In this document: positions 24,546 through 38,000 of the stretch, piece after piece
Position numbering within the stretch: position 1 is the first letter of the stretch
Layout of the letters: every line of letters begins with the position of its first letter
Assembly (NCBI GenBank): GCA_036768485.1
Contig: JAVLUZ010000417.1
Span: 248,001 to 312,000, forward strand
DNA from: Mermis nigrescens
Taxonomy: Eukaryota; Nematoda; Enoplea; Mermithida; Mermithidae
Direction: 5' to 3'
DNA: 64,000 nucleotides
Program-made: the position numbers and the translations under genes
Notes under the pieces: model-generated
Database searches by the model: none
Told to the model about the DNA's origin: nothing
What the model saw: only the letters and a program-made list of their open reading frames with translations

Positions 24546-26965
24546 GGCCTGAGGCCTTCCAAATCATCAAAAGTTTCGGTATGTTGTTAGTGGCGTATCT
24601 AGAATTTTTTCAAGGGGAGGGAGCGGTACTCAAACTTTTCTAAAAACAGTCGAAAATATATCCGAAAATTTGCCTTCACGTGCGAAATAGTGTTTTTCGG
24701 CGTTTTACGGTGTCTACTTCTATTTAAAATCACTTTACGCAATATTTTTCAAAAAAAATTTAAATTTTTCGGCAATTTTTCTCGAAATAATCATTAAATT
24801 TCTTTGATTTTAGCGAAAATCTGGCGCGAAGCGACGGGAAACCTGTCAAGCTAATGCGGAATAACGTTTAGAAGCTTGAATTATTGATTTATCTTCTGCA
24901 TTAGTAGCATTTGACGTTAAACGTCGAAAATTTTTAAAAGTTCTGCTCGAAAATAGGAAAAAACTATACTGAAAAAGTTGTTTCTGCGTTTGAAATCGTT
25001 TAAAACCTATACTCCGAGCAAAAATATCACTTCCGGGCCGCTGAGAAAGCAAGTAAACGCCATTAATATTTATTATCCGGCGCGAAGTTCCGGAAAAATT
25101 TGAGAAAGTAATGATCACTGATGGCCAAAAATTATTTCAAATTATGTATCCATTCTTCATCTCGCCAGTTGTTTTGGACCAGTGTGAGTGTGCCCACCGC
25201 CCCTTTGAATCCGCCCTGAGGAAAATTTTAATGCTAGTGTGGCTTTTTGTTCGTTTTAATATTTAAAATGCCCTAGGAACTTAGAAAATTGTGTGAAACA
25301 ATACTCCATGGCATACACGGTACATATATTATCTTTATATCGGAAACAGGTTTTAAACATGCCGGTCTTATTTTAGAGGTGTACAGTGTCAATTCGAATA
25401 ATAAATCTGAAATTCTTTAAGAATGAGGGCCTCTGAGTATGTATGAATACGACTTTTTCATATATTGAAATAATCGTATTGTCAAGTTAGATTTAAAAGG
25501 AGAGCGAAACTCAGAATCAGGGCTTTAAAAGTGTCTGCTGCAAGAGTCTCTAGGAAAAATTATGGACAAGTTCCCATTTTTTATTATCTGTAATGTTTTT
25601 TTGAGAATGATCAAAATGCCAAATATTGTTGCATGGCGAGGCGAGTAATAATTACCCAGACATAATTTTCACTCTTCTTTCGAGGTAAGCCGAGCAAATT
25701 TTCATGGAGAGGTATCATAATTTAGATTTCACTGCCGAAAGGCTTGTAAAAAACATCTGCAAAACCTTTTTGGTAAGTCATATGCTACAAGGTGTTTTAA
25801 AAAGGTTACTGCAATTTAAAAAGTATACTGTAGCGCGTATACGTAACACAAGCAGTTGAAACTTCACAAGACTGTAGTCCAACACTTGTTTGCTTGTTTG
25901 GTGAAATTTTACAACGCGGAAATGATTTCTCCTCAATAAAGGTTTTTATCGTAGAACTGCATGATTTGAGTTTTGGTGCAAAAACTTTTTAAATTGTTGC
26001 CAAAGTGGTGAGGGTCGCTCATAATTTGCTTACCAATGTATGTAGACTGTTTAAATTTTCTGTGTTTTGAAGGAATAAACATTTCAAACACGTGAAAAAT
26101 TTCATTTAACTATATTGGACGGTTCTGCTGTAACATTACAGCTAATGGGAGTCACGATGGCCCCTGTAAGCTCTGACAGTCAGTTTTAAACAGTATCTAA
26201 ATTGATCGCCGACGTCATTGTTATTTCGTTGACAGGCATTTCTAGGCTCAAAAATTGGCTTTTTTGGTAGGCGATATTCTTAATTTGCCGTTTGTAAACG
26301 AATTTTCGTTCAAATTTTTCTACGAATTGACCGATAACCCCAATGTGTCAAAAATCAATAAAACATTTGCGCCTTATTTCGGACCATGGATTTAGGTGAA
26401 TAGCTTTATATATATGAGAAATCCTTTTCATTTATTGAAATTTTGCCAAACAAGCAAGCGAACATTGGACTAGCAAAGTTTCAATTGCTAGTTTTAAGTA
26501 TACGCTATAGTATACCTTTTTTAGTGCGTTACCGTTTTTTATGAATATATATTTAGGCAAGTTTTTTTTCTCTAGAGGTTGTTTGTTACGAACTCTGCAT
26601 ACGAATCTGACGACAGAATTGATAAAAAATGAATAGCACGTATATAGAATCGCTTTGCCGTATGTCAGCGATTGTGCGACTTTACAATGACACGGATTTG
26701 GGAATTGCAAATCCATAAACATGGTTTTTAGGATCGATAATGCCACTTGTTCTGATAAATGTTGCTCGAAGTTTTTCTCGAAGAAAATGCGAAGCATTTT
26801 GTTAAAAACATAAAAGCCCCTAGTCGTTTAAATATAATTAGTACCGTTTTCTTCAAATTTTCACTAGACTTCTTGGTTGTATGCTAAAAAAATGGTAGCC
26901 TCAAGATTAATATATTTGATTTCATTTTCAATTTCATTTCCTGTCATATTTTCGCTCGTTGCTAG
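24546..26965. other. SR intron 3, no gene recognised
   Basis: Contains GGCGCGAAGCGACGG at 24821 and GGCGCGAAGTTCCGG at 25079, relics of the recurring palindromic box. A 121-codon minus-strand frame at 26432-26797 has no recognisable domain or family resemblance and no flanking gene signals; I do not call it a gene. Confidence 0.4.
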
Positions 26966-27039
26966 GACTTGAAAGACTTCATGCGGTCTGCTGGCGAGGT
27001 GACTTATGCAGATGCTCATCGAATCAAGCCAAACGAAGG
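26966..27039 (+). CDS. B52: SR splicing factor exon 4: middle of RRM2
   Basis: After a TTGCTAG acceptor, reads [20 protein letters not shown] then KPNEG, completing the SWQDLKD signature of the second RRM and the conserved [10 protein letters not shown] strand. The GTATGA donor follows in phase 2; the next exon supplies one base to finish the Gly codon. Confidence 0.93.
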
Positions 27040-28057
27040 GTATGAATACTCCAAATTGAGATTTAAACCAAAAACAGAGGCTTCCTTAATACTTACATAT
27101 GTAGGTCGGCCCACGGTTTTTTTAGCCCCAGGTCAATGAAAGGTGCCCCTTGCTAATAAAATTTTTGGCAGTTAGCACGATTTGCTAACGGATACCAAGA
27201 CCTATTTGAGTGAAAAATTTTAATTTAATGTATTTTTCAGCTAAAATCCCATAAGTTTTTCGGCGCTTCGCGCCGATTATAATAATTACCATTTGTTTTA
27301 CCTTTATCGTGCGATTTAAACACTCCACAATTAATCATCGTGCAATCACATTTATCTCGCCAATTTGTTTAAAGATTTCTAGCATGAAATAATTACTTTT
27401 TGATAACTTTGAACTGTTTTCTGTTGTTTGAAAACCAAATCAGCTTCTTTACATATATTTATTTATCATCCAATTCAGCGCAAGCGTCTATTGTCAGATT
27501 AAATTAGTATCTGGCAACCACTTATCATTTGTGATTTTGTAAAAGATACATGGAAAGGTGTTAGCTTCCTGTGTCTATTGAGCTTTAGATGGACAATAAT
27601 TGTGATTTAGCATGAATTAACCGATTCAGATGCATGCATCGATGACACCATAGCTATCATACAGGTAAAAAACTAGCGTGCTAATTTAAGCCTTTCGTGC
27701 TAATGAAAAAATTTTTATCAGCAACAGTGCTAATATGGGTCGTGCTAAAAAAACGCCAGATCGGACCATTTACGACCATAGGTTCACAGCATGATCGATC
27801 TGAGGGGTCAGTCAGTCTGGGGTCACAGTTCAAGCTTTTGGGCGAAAATGACATGAAAACCTAGTTAGTATAAGCTCTAAAATAGCGCTACAACTACGTT
27901 ATTGCACAGTTTCTGCCTAATTAGAAGCCCTTTTAAAAATTTTCTTTTTTCATCCGTTTTTGGCCTTCAATCTGCATACCTCATTTTCCCATAAAATCTT
28001 CCATTTTTCTATTCTGAGGGTTTAGAGTCCAGCCCCCCCCCACCCCCACGTTTACGT
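27040..28057. other. SR intron 4, no gene recognised
   Basis: One TTCGGCGCTTCGCGCCGA box at 27259; otherwise AT-rich sequence without recognisable features. Confidence 0.4.
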
Positions 28058-28241
28058 CCGTTTACGACTCAGTGGGCGGTTCTAAACAGACGTGTGATGA
28101 TAGGGCGCGTGTGCACGTTATGTACACAATATCGTGTGCATATGAATTGCACGAGTGTAATCAATGATATTGTGTACATAATGCGCCCACACGCGCTATC
28201 ATCACGCGTCTGTTTAGGAACGCGCACCGAGTCGTAAACGG
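28058..28241. repeat. Foldback element, 184 bp
   Basis: Arms beginning CCGTTTACGACTC and ending GAGTCGTAAACGG continue inward through 'aaacagacg', 'gatgatag', 'gtgtacataatg' type complements to a short loop near 28145. Near-complete palindrome, non-coding. Confidence 0.8.
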
Positions 28242-28485
28242 TTCAACTTAGGTGTCTAGGAAGCTTTTTCTAAAAATAAAGCATGTCTGGGTACTTTTTA
28301 GGAATCGTGCGTTTAGGAAGTGAAGAAGCGTTATTATATAAGCTTATTAGGGTGTTGTTTTACTGAGATAGAAAATGTTTTTTTCGAAAGTTGGAATTTC
28401 ATGATCTTGATGGATAGAGTATGTTGAAAAACGTCGAAAAATGCGTTTTTGCAAGTTATCCTAACGAAATTATACGGGCCTGCAT

Positions 28486-29649
28486 CACGGTTTTTTTTTG
28501 TACTCGGCAAAGATTTTTCCCGATGTACAAAGACTTTTCGGGACTGTCTTTGTACATGTACAAAGATTTTTGGGAAGACAAAAATTGCAAAAAAGGTCTA
28601 AAATTCGGGAAATTTCGGCGCTTCGCGCCGAAATGAGTAATTGTGTGTTCTATATATCTTTATAATGGCAGAAATTGCATTTCAAAAGTAAAAATGTCAA
28701 ATTTTTCGCGCTTCGCGCCGTTTTAAGACGATTCTTAGTGATTTTTACCCTTAGAGACCCAGAAATTAGCTAAAACACACTATGAAAAGTTGGAGAACTC
28801 TGTTTTTACCACACTAAAGTCGTTGCTACAGTGATCGCCATGAAAGATGACGCGCCATCACCCTCAGAATTTTAATGGATGTTGCGTTGCGAGCGCAGCG
28901 TTACGTCCATCATGCGCCATCATCTCTTTTTTCTATTCAGCGCCATTAACCTCCATCATCCCGTTAATCTGGCGATGCGGACGGCGCAATTTAGCTATTA
29001 ATAGCACCAACAAGAAGGAAGCGCGCCAGCATTCACGTGCGCGTTTCCTTGTTGGCGCTATTAATAGCTAAATTGCGCCGTCCGCATCGCCAGATTAACG
29101 GGATGATGGAGGTTAATGGCGCTGGATAGAAAAAGAGATGATGGCGCATGATGGACGTAACGCGGCGCTCGCGACGCACCATCCATTATAATTCTGAGGG
29201 TGATGGCGCGTCATCTTTCATGGCGACCACTGTATACCATATTATAGTGCCCAAAAATTTTGTGTGTACAAAATGTACAAAGATTTTAGGAAGACAAAAA
29301 CTGTAAAAAGATGTAAAATTCCCACAATTTTCGGCGCTTCGCTCCGAACTGATAAATTATTTGTCCTATATATCTTTAAAATGGCAGAATTTGCATTTAG
29401 AATGGAAAAATGTCAACATTTTTCGGCGCTTTGCGCCGTTTTCAGATAATTTTTAGTATTTTTGGCGTCAGAAACCCAGAAATTAGCTATAATACACTAC
29501 CAAAGATCGAAAACCCTGTTTAACCACACTAAAATCGCTACTGTACTATAGTATAGTACACAAAAATTTGCATGTACAAAATGTACAAAGACTTTTGGGG
29601 ACCATCTTTGTACATGTACAAACGGACCTTGTACAAAAAAAAAACACTG
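28486..29649. repeat. Family A hAT-type MITE, copy 2, with exact 8-bp target duplication
   Basis: Left end CACGGTTTTTTTTTGTAC, right end GTACAAAAAAAAAACACTG. The octamer GCCTGCAT lies on both sides (28478-28485 and 29650-29657), an exact 8-bp target duplication, as made by hAT transposases. It has no transposase. It contains four GGCGC-TTCG/C-GCGCC type boxes and is interrupted by the palindrome at 28829-29232. Confidence 0.9.
28829..29232. mobile_element. 404-bp near-perfect palindromic element
   Basis: Starts CAGTGATCGCCATGAAAGAT and ends in its complement GGCGACCACTG; the arms are complementary almost throughout, with a small loop near 29030. Comparison with the empty site in family A copy 1 (near 243-246) shows that exactly this block plus one extra TA was gained, so it is a clean insertion at TA. 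It is G/C-richer than its surroundings. No coding capacity. Confidence 0.9.
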
Positions 29650-29721
29650 GCCTGCATATACATTCTACTCAACAAATGGTTTAACGAGCTTATTCGTTTA
29701 AATATAATCTTTCCTAAATAG

Positions 29722-29826
29722 AGTTGTGTGCTATCGTCGTCCTGATGACTTGCGTCGAGCTTTGGAGACATTGGATGGCAAGGAAATTAACGGACGTCGT
29801 CTCAAGTTGATTGATGGCACTCGCGA
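29722..29826 (+). CDS. B52: SR splicing factor exon 5: end of RRM2
   Basis: Follows CTTTCCTAAATAG and reads VVCYRRPDDLRRALETLDGK then EINGRRLKLIDGTR, the last helix and strand of RRM2 (G-V-V in the family RNP1 position, L-D-G/D-x-E-L/I-N-G-R-R-x-x-L). The GTAATT donor splits a GA/A codon in phase 2. Retention would terminate at once at TAA. The VVCYRR reading replaces the more usual VVEFAS-type strand, a mild divergence. Confidence 0.9.
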
Positions 29827-32800
29827 GTAATTGCTTCATACTTTTTACGAATATTGACTCTTACTTATCAAAGGTGTAGGTTGAAAAGGGCATATTATGT
29901 CGCCTCATGCCGATTCTTAAAATTACTTGCATTGACTCGTTTGTGCAGATAATCAAAAATTATTTTGTTGCTTAATTACTCGCAGTTTATAGTCAATTGC
30001 TTAAAACTAGCAATCAAGAAAGTTCTGTTTTTTTCAAGAAAACAAATTAACCTTTTAGTGGCCAACGTTCCCAATCGGGAACATATTTTCAAAATTTTGT
30101 TGCAAAATAACTACTCATCTAATTTAAACGAGACTTGTTTTGGATGAGAAACAAGATGTTTGCATATCCTGTGAGAGCAAATAAAAACTTAATTATGAGT
30201 ATGTGCTATGCTATACTGTCTTAAATTAGACAAAAATAGCAAAAGTTTGTGATGTTTAGAAATTTGCATATTGTCAATCGACATACAAAATTTTTGTACC
30301 AAATGTCATGCAGTCATGTTTGCAGAGGTTTTCTGATCATTTTGGTATGCTATTCGTTTTTATTTAATTCTTCATCAAAAGTTATGGTTAAATTTATATT
30401 GATGTTCCCGTTTGGGAACGTTGGCTCCTAGGAGTGCAAAAATATTCAATTCCTGGAAAGAGAACAAAATCTATGGGGCAGCATATGTAACCTTGGCTAT
30501 GCTCTTTAGTGACCCCTCATGCATTCCTTCAATTTTCTAGAGCTCCACTAGCATTCTGGTATGACTCCAATGCACATATTTAAAATATTAAGTGCGGGTT
30601 TATGGGATTTTTTAATTGATTCTATGTGTTACAATTACACAACAATGTAGCTCTTGATTTCTAGCGGTTTATAGGCGAAAATTCAAGTGTTTCTGTAAAT
30701 AATTTTAGGTGCTTTTGCAGAAATTACCTGCTCTACCTTACTTTGCTTTATTTTTTTACTATAACTTACAGAGCCATGAATCTGTAGAGGCTTAGAGACA
30801 AATTTTCTTAAATTCATGCACAACATCATGTGTTTCTTATCTGTAGAACTTGCACTGACTTTATCAAACTTTATATAACTACTGATTTCTAACATTTTTT
30901 AATAGCTCAGAAGCATGCTAGCAACATAACTAAACTTAGAGTGTAAGTTTATTGACTATCGATAACAACTGTGGATAAGTAAATGTCCGAATGAGTAAAC
31001 GTATGATATTATAATTTACTTTCATTCACTGTAAAATTTTACTTATTGAAAATTGTATGAAATTGCCAAATTGACTATTACACCCTGACTTCCTGTTATT
31101 TCCCGAATCTTGATTCATGGTTTCTAATTTTTAGTATACCGACATATGTCGATGCAGTGTAAATAGCTCTGAGATCAAGGGCATTAGTTCAACAGCGTAG
31201 AAATGAGAAAACCAATAAATTTTGAAAAAATCCAGAAAAAACGAAAATACAGATTATAACTCAATAATAGTTTTTTACTCATCTTAGCTATACATTATTT
31301 GATGTTATCTAGAAAGCGAGCAAATCTAACAAAAAACAAATATAAGTTACGGTGTCTACTGAAAGTTTCTTGGTTTTCTGAGGTTTATGGTTCCTATGAG
31401 GTTTCAAATACTCAAAACCACACCCTTGTCGGCTCTCTATTTGACAATTTGACAGTTTAGATTACTTGTCTTATCAATGTTTGTAGCAGATCGCTTTAAT
31501 CTTATATGTTTTGCAAAACATAACAGAACATGAAATTTGGCAAAAATGTTCCCCAAGAAGCCAACGTTCCCAAATGGGAACATATGAACAACATGATAGA
31601 GACGAGGGCTTTTGCTCTAGTTTTTTGCATACAGTCTTACAATTTATAGATTTGAAACATTAAGATTGCATTGCTGTAGCACATCTGCATCATAGAGCGG
31701 TCTTCAAAAGGTTTAAAAAACTTTCAAAGCTTTTTAAGCCTGTTTACACTGAACTATCCGTGAAAAAGTGTCTCTTGGAAGAGAAAAGATCAGTACATAA
31801 AATTTTATTCCCCCGTCTTTCTTTAAAATCATCTTTTAGTCGCATTTGCTTCGAAAGTTGTTCTCCTTGGTAAACTTGCGTACACCAGAATCATAGATGC
31901 ACCAGTTCAGGGGGACCAGGTGGGTAAAATCCGGGATTTCGATTATATATAGTTAGTTGCGTTTATAAGAGTCATGTATGTACCTATATCGAAATCGCCT
32001 GAAAATCGACTATTTTGAATCTAAATAGCTTAGCAGTATTTAATTATTTAACCCTTTCGCGGGGCGGGTAGTAATTCCCCCTCTCACCCATCCCTATGTA
32101 ATCTTTGGTTAGAATGCTCTTGTATGTATACATACTTCGAGTTCAAGCTTAAGCAAAGCATATGTTGTGGCCTTTTATCACATCAAATGTTAGATGTGTA
32201 TGTATGTACTTATTGTATCGCTCAGTATGTTGTAGAATTTGGCAATTAAAAAATTTGACAACCGAACAATAATTCATTTTTATTTTTTTCCGTTGTTGTA
32301 AATATTTTGGTTTTGGAAGACGGTTGAATTTAGACCAAATTGAATTTGTGTCTGTCTATATATACATAGCATGGATGCTTTTAGGTGGCTTACATAAGTA
32401 TCATTTGTCTGTTAGATGAGAACAAACTTGATGTATTGAGATTCTTTAAAATAATTTCTTTCAAAATGAATTCGTGCGAATCAAAATTATTGGAACGTTA
32501 TTTATTGGTTCGTAAAAAAGGTTCATATGTAGATTTAGAGTATCTAACTATTTTTGTGAATAATTTTGATTTTTGGCCTTTGTATAATAATACATGTGGT
32601 TGTTCGTACATGTACATACATACATATGCATGTGCATTGTGCATGGTTTAAATTTTAAATTTCTGAGATGGAATATGTTCCAATAGAGTCGTACAAACAT
32701 GCATGATCTTGGGGCTTCACCCCTCCTCGCAAAAAGTTTTCACCACTTCCCAACCCTCGCCCCCATGACTGCTAATTTGATGAATTCTTTCAAAATTTGG

Positions 32801-33126
32801 AACTTTGCTTTACCTTTTTCATATAAATCATTTCGTGCAGTGCAGTGCTTATCTGGATAAGTTCCATCAGATCCCCAAAGAGTATAGGTTGTTGCCCAGT
32901 TATGGCCGTGAAACGCAAAGATAACTTACTTTTGACGGGATGCACGCTGTACATTCATCAATTTGAGTATTAATTTTGTTCCTTCCTTATTCATTTTGAC
33001 TTCTCAAATCACATATCTTTTACTTCTGTTTTGGCCCCAGGCTGCATGTTAGCTATAGAATTTTAACTAAATTGATCAAGTGGATATAGTCCTATGCTTA
33101 TGTTAGAGGTTGATAATGATGTTTAG
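29827..33126. other. SR intron 5, no gene recognised
   Basis: Three CCAACGTTCCC...GGGAAC palindromes occur at about 30061, 30404 (inverted) and 31561. The first follows TTAA and may be a piggyBac-type terminus (TTAA then CCTTTTAGTGG), but the matching right end lacks TTAA. No coding sequence is recognised. Confidence 0.4.
30051..30425. repeat. Possible piggyBac-like terminal-repeat element
   Basis: GGCCAACGTTCCC near the left and GGGAACGTTGGC near the right form inverted repeats, each followed inward by a second GGGAAC/GTTCCC arm. TTAA precedes the left end. The right end is not followed by TTAA, so the assignment is weak. Confidence 0.35.
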
Positions 33127-33192
33127 ATCACGCTCTCGTTCCAAGTCCAAATCAAGGAGCAGCAGCCGATCCAGATCTAGCCGTTCTCGCAG
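33127..33192 (+). CDS. B52: SR splicing factor exon 6: start of RS domain
   Basis: After GATGATGTTTAG the exon reads, in phase with exon 5, ESRSRSKSKSRSSSRSRSSR then SR, a clear Arg/Ser dipeptide domain that is phosphorylated in SR proteins and mediates protein contacts and nuclear import. It ends at a consensus CAG/GTAAGG donor in phase 2. Confidence 0.92.
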
Positions 33193-33296
33193 GTAAGGAT
33201 TGCATTTTTCTGCGATTCTTAGGTGTAAGATTATATTTTATGTATTCTTATCGGTAGGTACTAGGTAGGTACATAATAAAAATTTTCTCTCTTCCA

Positions 33297-33736
33297 GACA
33301 TGTAACATGGAGTGGATATGGGGATCCCATACTCAAAGTTGGTCGCTCCCCTATCCCTTCGGAGCCAGAAAATTTTCGATCCCTTCCCGACTTTTGGAAA
33401 CCCCCAAATTTTGAGCTGTTACATGTATGCTCCCTTTCCTTCAGAAAAATGTCATGGTATGTGCCTGCAAAACCTCCCGATTTCTATCAACTCTGAGGCA
33501 TACATATAACGGCTCAAAATTTTGCGGAAGGGGGCCCGCGACCGTTTTAGGTAAGGTTGAGAGTGGTAAATGACCCCTAATTTTTAACTAAAAATTACCA
33601 AAAAACGCCTAAAAACGGTCAAAAATCGCAAGTTTTTACAAAAATGGGAGGGGAGTCAAAAATTTTCTGACGTTGGACTGGATGGGGGGACGACCAACTT
33701 TGGGTAGGGGGATACCCGTCACCCCTGTTACATGTC
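33297..33736. repeat. Repeat with CAGACATGTAACA termini
   Basis: Left CAGACATGTAACATGG and right TGTTACATGTCTG are inverted repeats about 440 bp apart. No convincing duplication. Its left end mimics a splice acceptor (CTCTTCCAG) but opens no RS-like frame. Confidence 0.5.
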
Positions 33737-33885
33737 TGTTCTGAGGCCTGTATTGTTATGTTATTTGTTTTTTCTCGTATTTGATCTATAAAGTTTGAAT
33801 TGCAGTCACGGTTTTTTTTGTATTCGGCAAAGATTTTTCCCGATGTACAAAGACTTTTGGGAAGCGTCTTTGTACATGTACAAAG

Positions 33886-35015
33886 TGTCGTTACGTACTG
33901 CGTTAATTATCATAATATTTGGGGGTGATTTTATTGTTAAATCATTCACAGCAAAAAAGTATAATATGCAGCTATTAACTAATTAAACTTACAGTGCGTA
34001 AGATAAATTCAAAAAAACAACGCAGACGATGACACGCGACGATAAGCGGGATTCTTAAAATGTCCGAAGCCGAAAGCGGCTATACAGCGTTATTAGAATA
34101 ATTAATTCCGAATAAATACAATTAACGACGCAGATGGAATTAGGTCAACGGATAAACTGAGCGCTTATCTATGGTGATATAAGTTTTTATATTTTTTGTC
34201 TTGGGGGTGTGATTAGCTAACACGTGACTTTTCCTATTGGCTGTTCATTAGCTAGATTTTCAGATTCTAGATTATGATTGGTGGTTTTAAAATAGGCCAG
34301 TGAATTGCGTCATTGATATCCATATTTTGTTCATCATGTAGATTATATGCAAATTCCTTTCTGGGCCCAAAATTCACATACTTTCAACATAATTCTATTT
34401 ATTTTATGTAATAACAGGTGTTGTCTGGTATTAGTGCGTATTTTGTATTGAATTCAATGGATATTACGGGGGTTTCTTAGGGTTCAAAAGAATTAAATAT
34501 ACTTTGAGTGGGACTATGTAGATTTTGCGGAGGGTCATGTGTTTCGAAGGAAATGTATATACTTTTCATAAGGTCTGTGTAGTTTTTATGTGAGGTTTCG
34601 TCTTTTTCAGGAAATTAGTATATTTTGTAAGTAGGTCCTGTTGATTTAATATGAAAACAATTGCTACTCGATTAAAGGAGTATATTTTGAATGTATTCAC
34701 GTGGATTTGATAGAAGATTAGCCTGGGTGGCTGTTTGGGGTCATCTGGCGCTCTTAACCATAGGTGTATGGATTAAAGATAAATAACATCAAGTGATTTG
34801 ATTGATACTTAAATTCCAGACCGAAACTAAAAAAAAGACGAAGCAATAAATATAATTTTGACATTTAAAAATAAAAATTTAGTATACTTGCGTGGTTAAG
34901 ATACTTACATGATATAAAATTTAAATAAACGCGAAAACACGCATTTTAACAAAAAACTACTAAAAATTGAGTTTTCCAAATTAAATAAAACTGCAAATTT
35001 TCGCTTTTCGTGACA
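33886..35015 (-). repeat. 3' LTR of the retroelement (1130 bp)
   Basis: Direct repeat of 44557-45688. On the element strand it begins TGTCACG. At the distal end it reads CGACA, where the other LTR has CGTGACA: this 2-base deletion is the only difference I could see along the whole length. Confidence 0.95.
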
Positions 35016-35026
35016 CTCCTCCTCTT
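35016..35026 (-). promoter_or_regulatory. Polypurine tract for plus-strand priming
   Basis: On the minus strand AAGAGGAGGAG lies immediately before the 3' LTR, where the plus-strand DNA primer is made during reverse transcription. Confidence 0.9.
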
Positions 35027-35050
35027 AGCTTCAAACGTCCTCGTTTGTAA

Positions 35051-38000
35051 TCAAACGTGTCGACTGCGTAGGTTATAGTCATGAGTCGGGCCAGTAACTC
35101 TATCTTCATTGTCTACGCGCATCTTCTTGATGTGTCGTCCAGTATATCCATCATCAAGATCTTGAAAATCCTCATCAATTCTTTCGGTCTCTTTGTCGGC
35201 TTTTTGATCCTCAGGTCGCACTTTGAACAACTTTGTTCGATTAACATGTACGGGCTGTATTCGTCCATTTCCAACGTTGATGTCAATATTGGGATATTTG
35301 ACTTCTTTGATTTGATATGGACCAGTATAAGTGGGTAAAAGTTTTTTTGGGATTCCACGTTTAGTGCTTTCATTTTCTAACAAGATCCAATCTCCTGGTT
35401 GGTAATTTACATTTCTAGCTTTCACATTTCGTGTTTTTTGATATTTAGCTTGTGAAATTTCAATTTGATTTTGTACTTTTGTCAAGGCTTCCGAAAAATG
35501 TTTCTTAACTTCTTGTTCATATGTCTCTGTGTCTACAAGATAAAATGGTTTATTATAATTTAGGACTGCATCGATAGGCAGTTTAGGTATTCGGCCATAT
35601 ATAAGCATAAAAGGGCTAGCTCCTGTCGTTTCATTATCGTGTATGTTAGTAGCAAAAACAGCGTAAGGCAAGTGTTCATCCCAATCTATTTGATTTTTAT
35701 TCATATACATCCTTATTCTCGTAATTAGCGTTTGATTTGCGCGTTCTACCTCTCCGTTAGCCATCGGATGGTAGGCTGTAGTGTGTATTTTTCGGGTTTC
35801 AAATAATTTAGTGATTTCTTCCATCAATTTTGAAGTAAAATCTGATCCTCGATCGGACTGAAGTATTTGGGGTGCTCCATGCCTACAACAAATCTGAGTT
35901 ACAAATATTTTTGCTATTGTTTCTGCTGTTATGTTAGGAGTTGCGAATGCTTCTATATATTTTGTGAAATAATCAATAAATACTACGATGAATCTATTGC
36001 CAGATTCAGTGATATTTAAGGGTCCGACGCAATCTACTGCAATTCTTTCGAATGGACCTAAACATGGGATAGGTTGAATATCTGCAGCCACTTTTAATCG
36101 GGTCGATTTATTTTTTTGACATATATTGCATGTTTTACAATATTCTCTTATTTCTTGGTTCATATTCTTCCAATAATATTTCTTTGCAATCAAGTCAATA
36201 GTTTTCCGAGCTGCAAAATGACCAGCAAATTCATCATCATGATGAGTATAAATGATAAACTTTTTCAAACTATCAGGTACAACAATTCTCTTAATGTGTT
36301 CATCCACTTTGAATAGCGAACCATTTTCTAAAATAAATTTCTCATCTAATTCATTTGGTGGAAAATACTTCTGCAGTTCTGGATCTTCATATTGTAATTT
36401 ACCCATTTCGATATTCGGATAACTAGGATCTCCTTGTTTTAATTCTAATTGCATAGTATTTATTTCAGGAGTAAAACTTTCGTTAAATTTCAATTCATTC
36501 TCGTCAACATCATAGTAAATATTTTCTTGTGGATTAATTAATCTAGATAAAGTGTCAGCATTTTGATTTTTTGTGCCTTTTCGTGGGACAACATTTATTT
36601 TAGTTCCAGCCAAAGCAATACCCCATCTTGCTATTCGCGAAGAAGGGTTTGGTTTTTCTAAGATGGATTTCACTGCAGTATGATCTGTTTCTATCATAAC
36701 TTCTTGTTGATATAAATAGGGACGAAAGTACTTAACAAATTCTACTACTGCGAGGGTCTCTAATTCGGTTACAGAGTAATTTTTTTCTGCACCTCTTAAT
36801 GATCGACTAGCAAATGCAATTGGATGTTCAAGTTCATCTTTTCCAATTTGAGACAATACAGCGCCAATTCCTGTGTAAGATGCGTCTGTCTGTAATATAA
36901 ATGGTCTTGTAAAATCTGGATGACTTAATATAGGGGCTTGAATTAGTTTTTCCTTCAAAATTTGATAAGCGGATTCCTGGTCATCTTTCCATTGAAACTG
37001 ATTTCCCTTCCTAAGTAATTTAGTCAAAGGTTCAGCAATTTTAGAACAATTTGAGATAAATTTTCGATAATAGGAAATTAATCCAAGAAATGATTTAGTT
37101 TCTTTTACATTTGTAGGTCTAGGCATAGCTTTGACTGCTTCCACTTTCTTCTCATCAGGTAGGATTCCTTTTTCTGATATTTTATACCCTAAATATGTGG
37201 TTTCATTGTACGAAAATTTACATTTTGTTAATTTTAACTTAATTTTCCCATTATTTAATCGTTCAAGGAGTGTATTAGTCCTTTGAATCATTTCATCATG
37301 ATTTTGGGCGAAAATTAATATGTCATCTAAATATACTAAACATATACTCCATTGTAAGCCAGATAAGACAATGTCCATTAAGCGTGAAAAAGAAGCTGGG
37401 GCATTACATAAGCCAAATGGGAGATAATTAAATTCATATAAACCAATGGGTGTATTAAAAGCGGTTTTTTCCTTGTCTGTTTCGGTAATAGGAATAGTAT
37501 AGTATGCATTTGATTGGTCTAATGTAGTAAAATATTTCATGCCATTAAGTGTATCTAATATATCGTCAATTCTTGGTAATGGGTATACGTTTTTCTTAGT
37601 AACATCATTTATACTGCGAAAATCTATGCACATTCGATGTGTGCCATCTTTTTTCCGAACTAAAACAACATTAGTAGACCATGGAGAAGTACTTGGGCGT
37701 ATTATTCCTTTACTTTCTAGTGTTTTAACTTCATTCATAATTATTTCTTTTTCTTTTGGGGAAGTCCGAAAAGGATGTTTTCTTATAGGGTCGTTTTCGG
37801 CTGTATCTATTTCATGTTCAATTAGTCCTGTTCTCCCTACGTCCATTTCTCCTATTGCATAGAGACTCGGAAATTTTATAAGCACATTTATGATTTCTTC
37901 ACGTTCTCTTTCACTCAAGTCTGGAGATATGTCAGCATTTTGGCGAATCCATTGCTCTATGTTTTCAATTGCAAGAACGTTTGAGTCATTTTCCATTAGC

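Noticed and set aside
26432..26797. 121-codon minus-strand frame in SR intron 3
   Set aside because: No recognisable domain, composition typical of AT-rich DNA, no flanking transcription or splice signals.
30051..31590. A full piggyBac element between the CCAACGTTCCC palindromes
   Set aside because: No transposase frame, and the TTAA duplication is seen on only one side.
33297..33509. Possible extra RS exon after CTCTTCCAG at 33299
   Set aside because: The acceptor is the end of a terminal-repeat element and the frame encodes no RS dipeptides.
35081..35373. Plus-strand and second minus-strand frames over pol, and similar ones over gag
   Set aside because: They are shadows of the strongly coding minus-strand retroelement frames.
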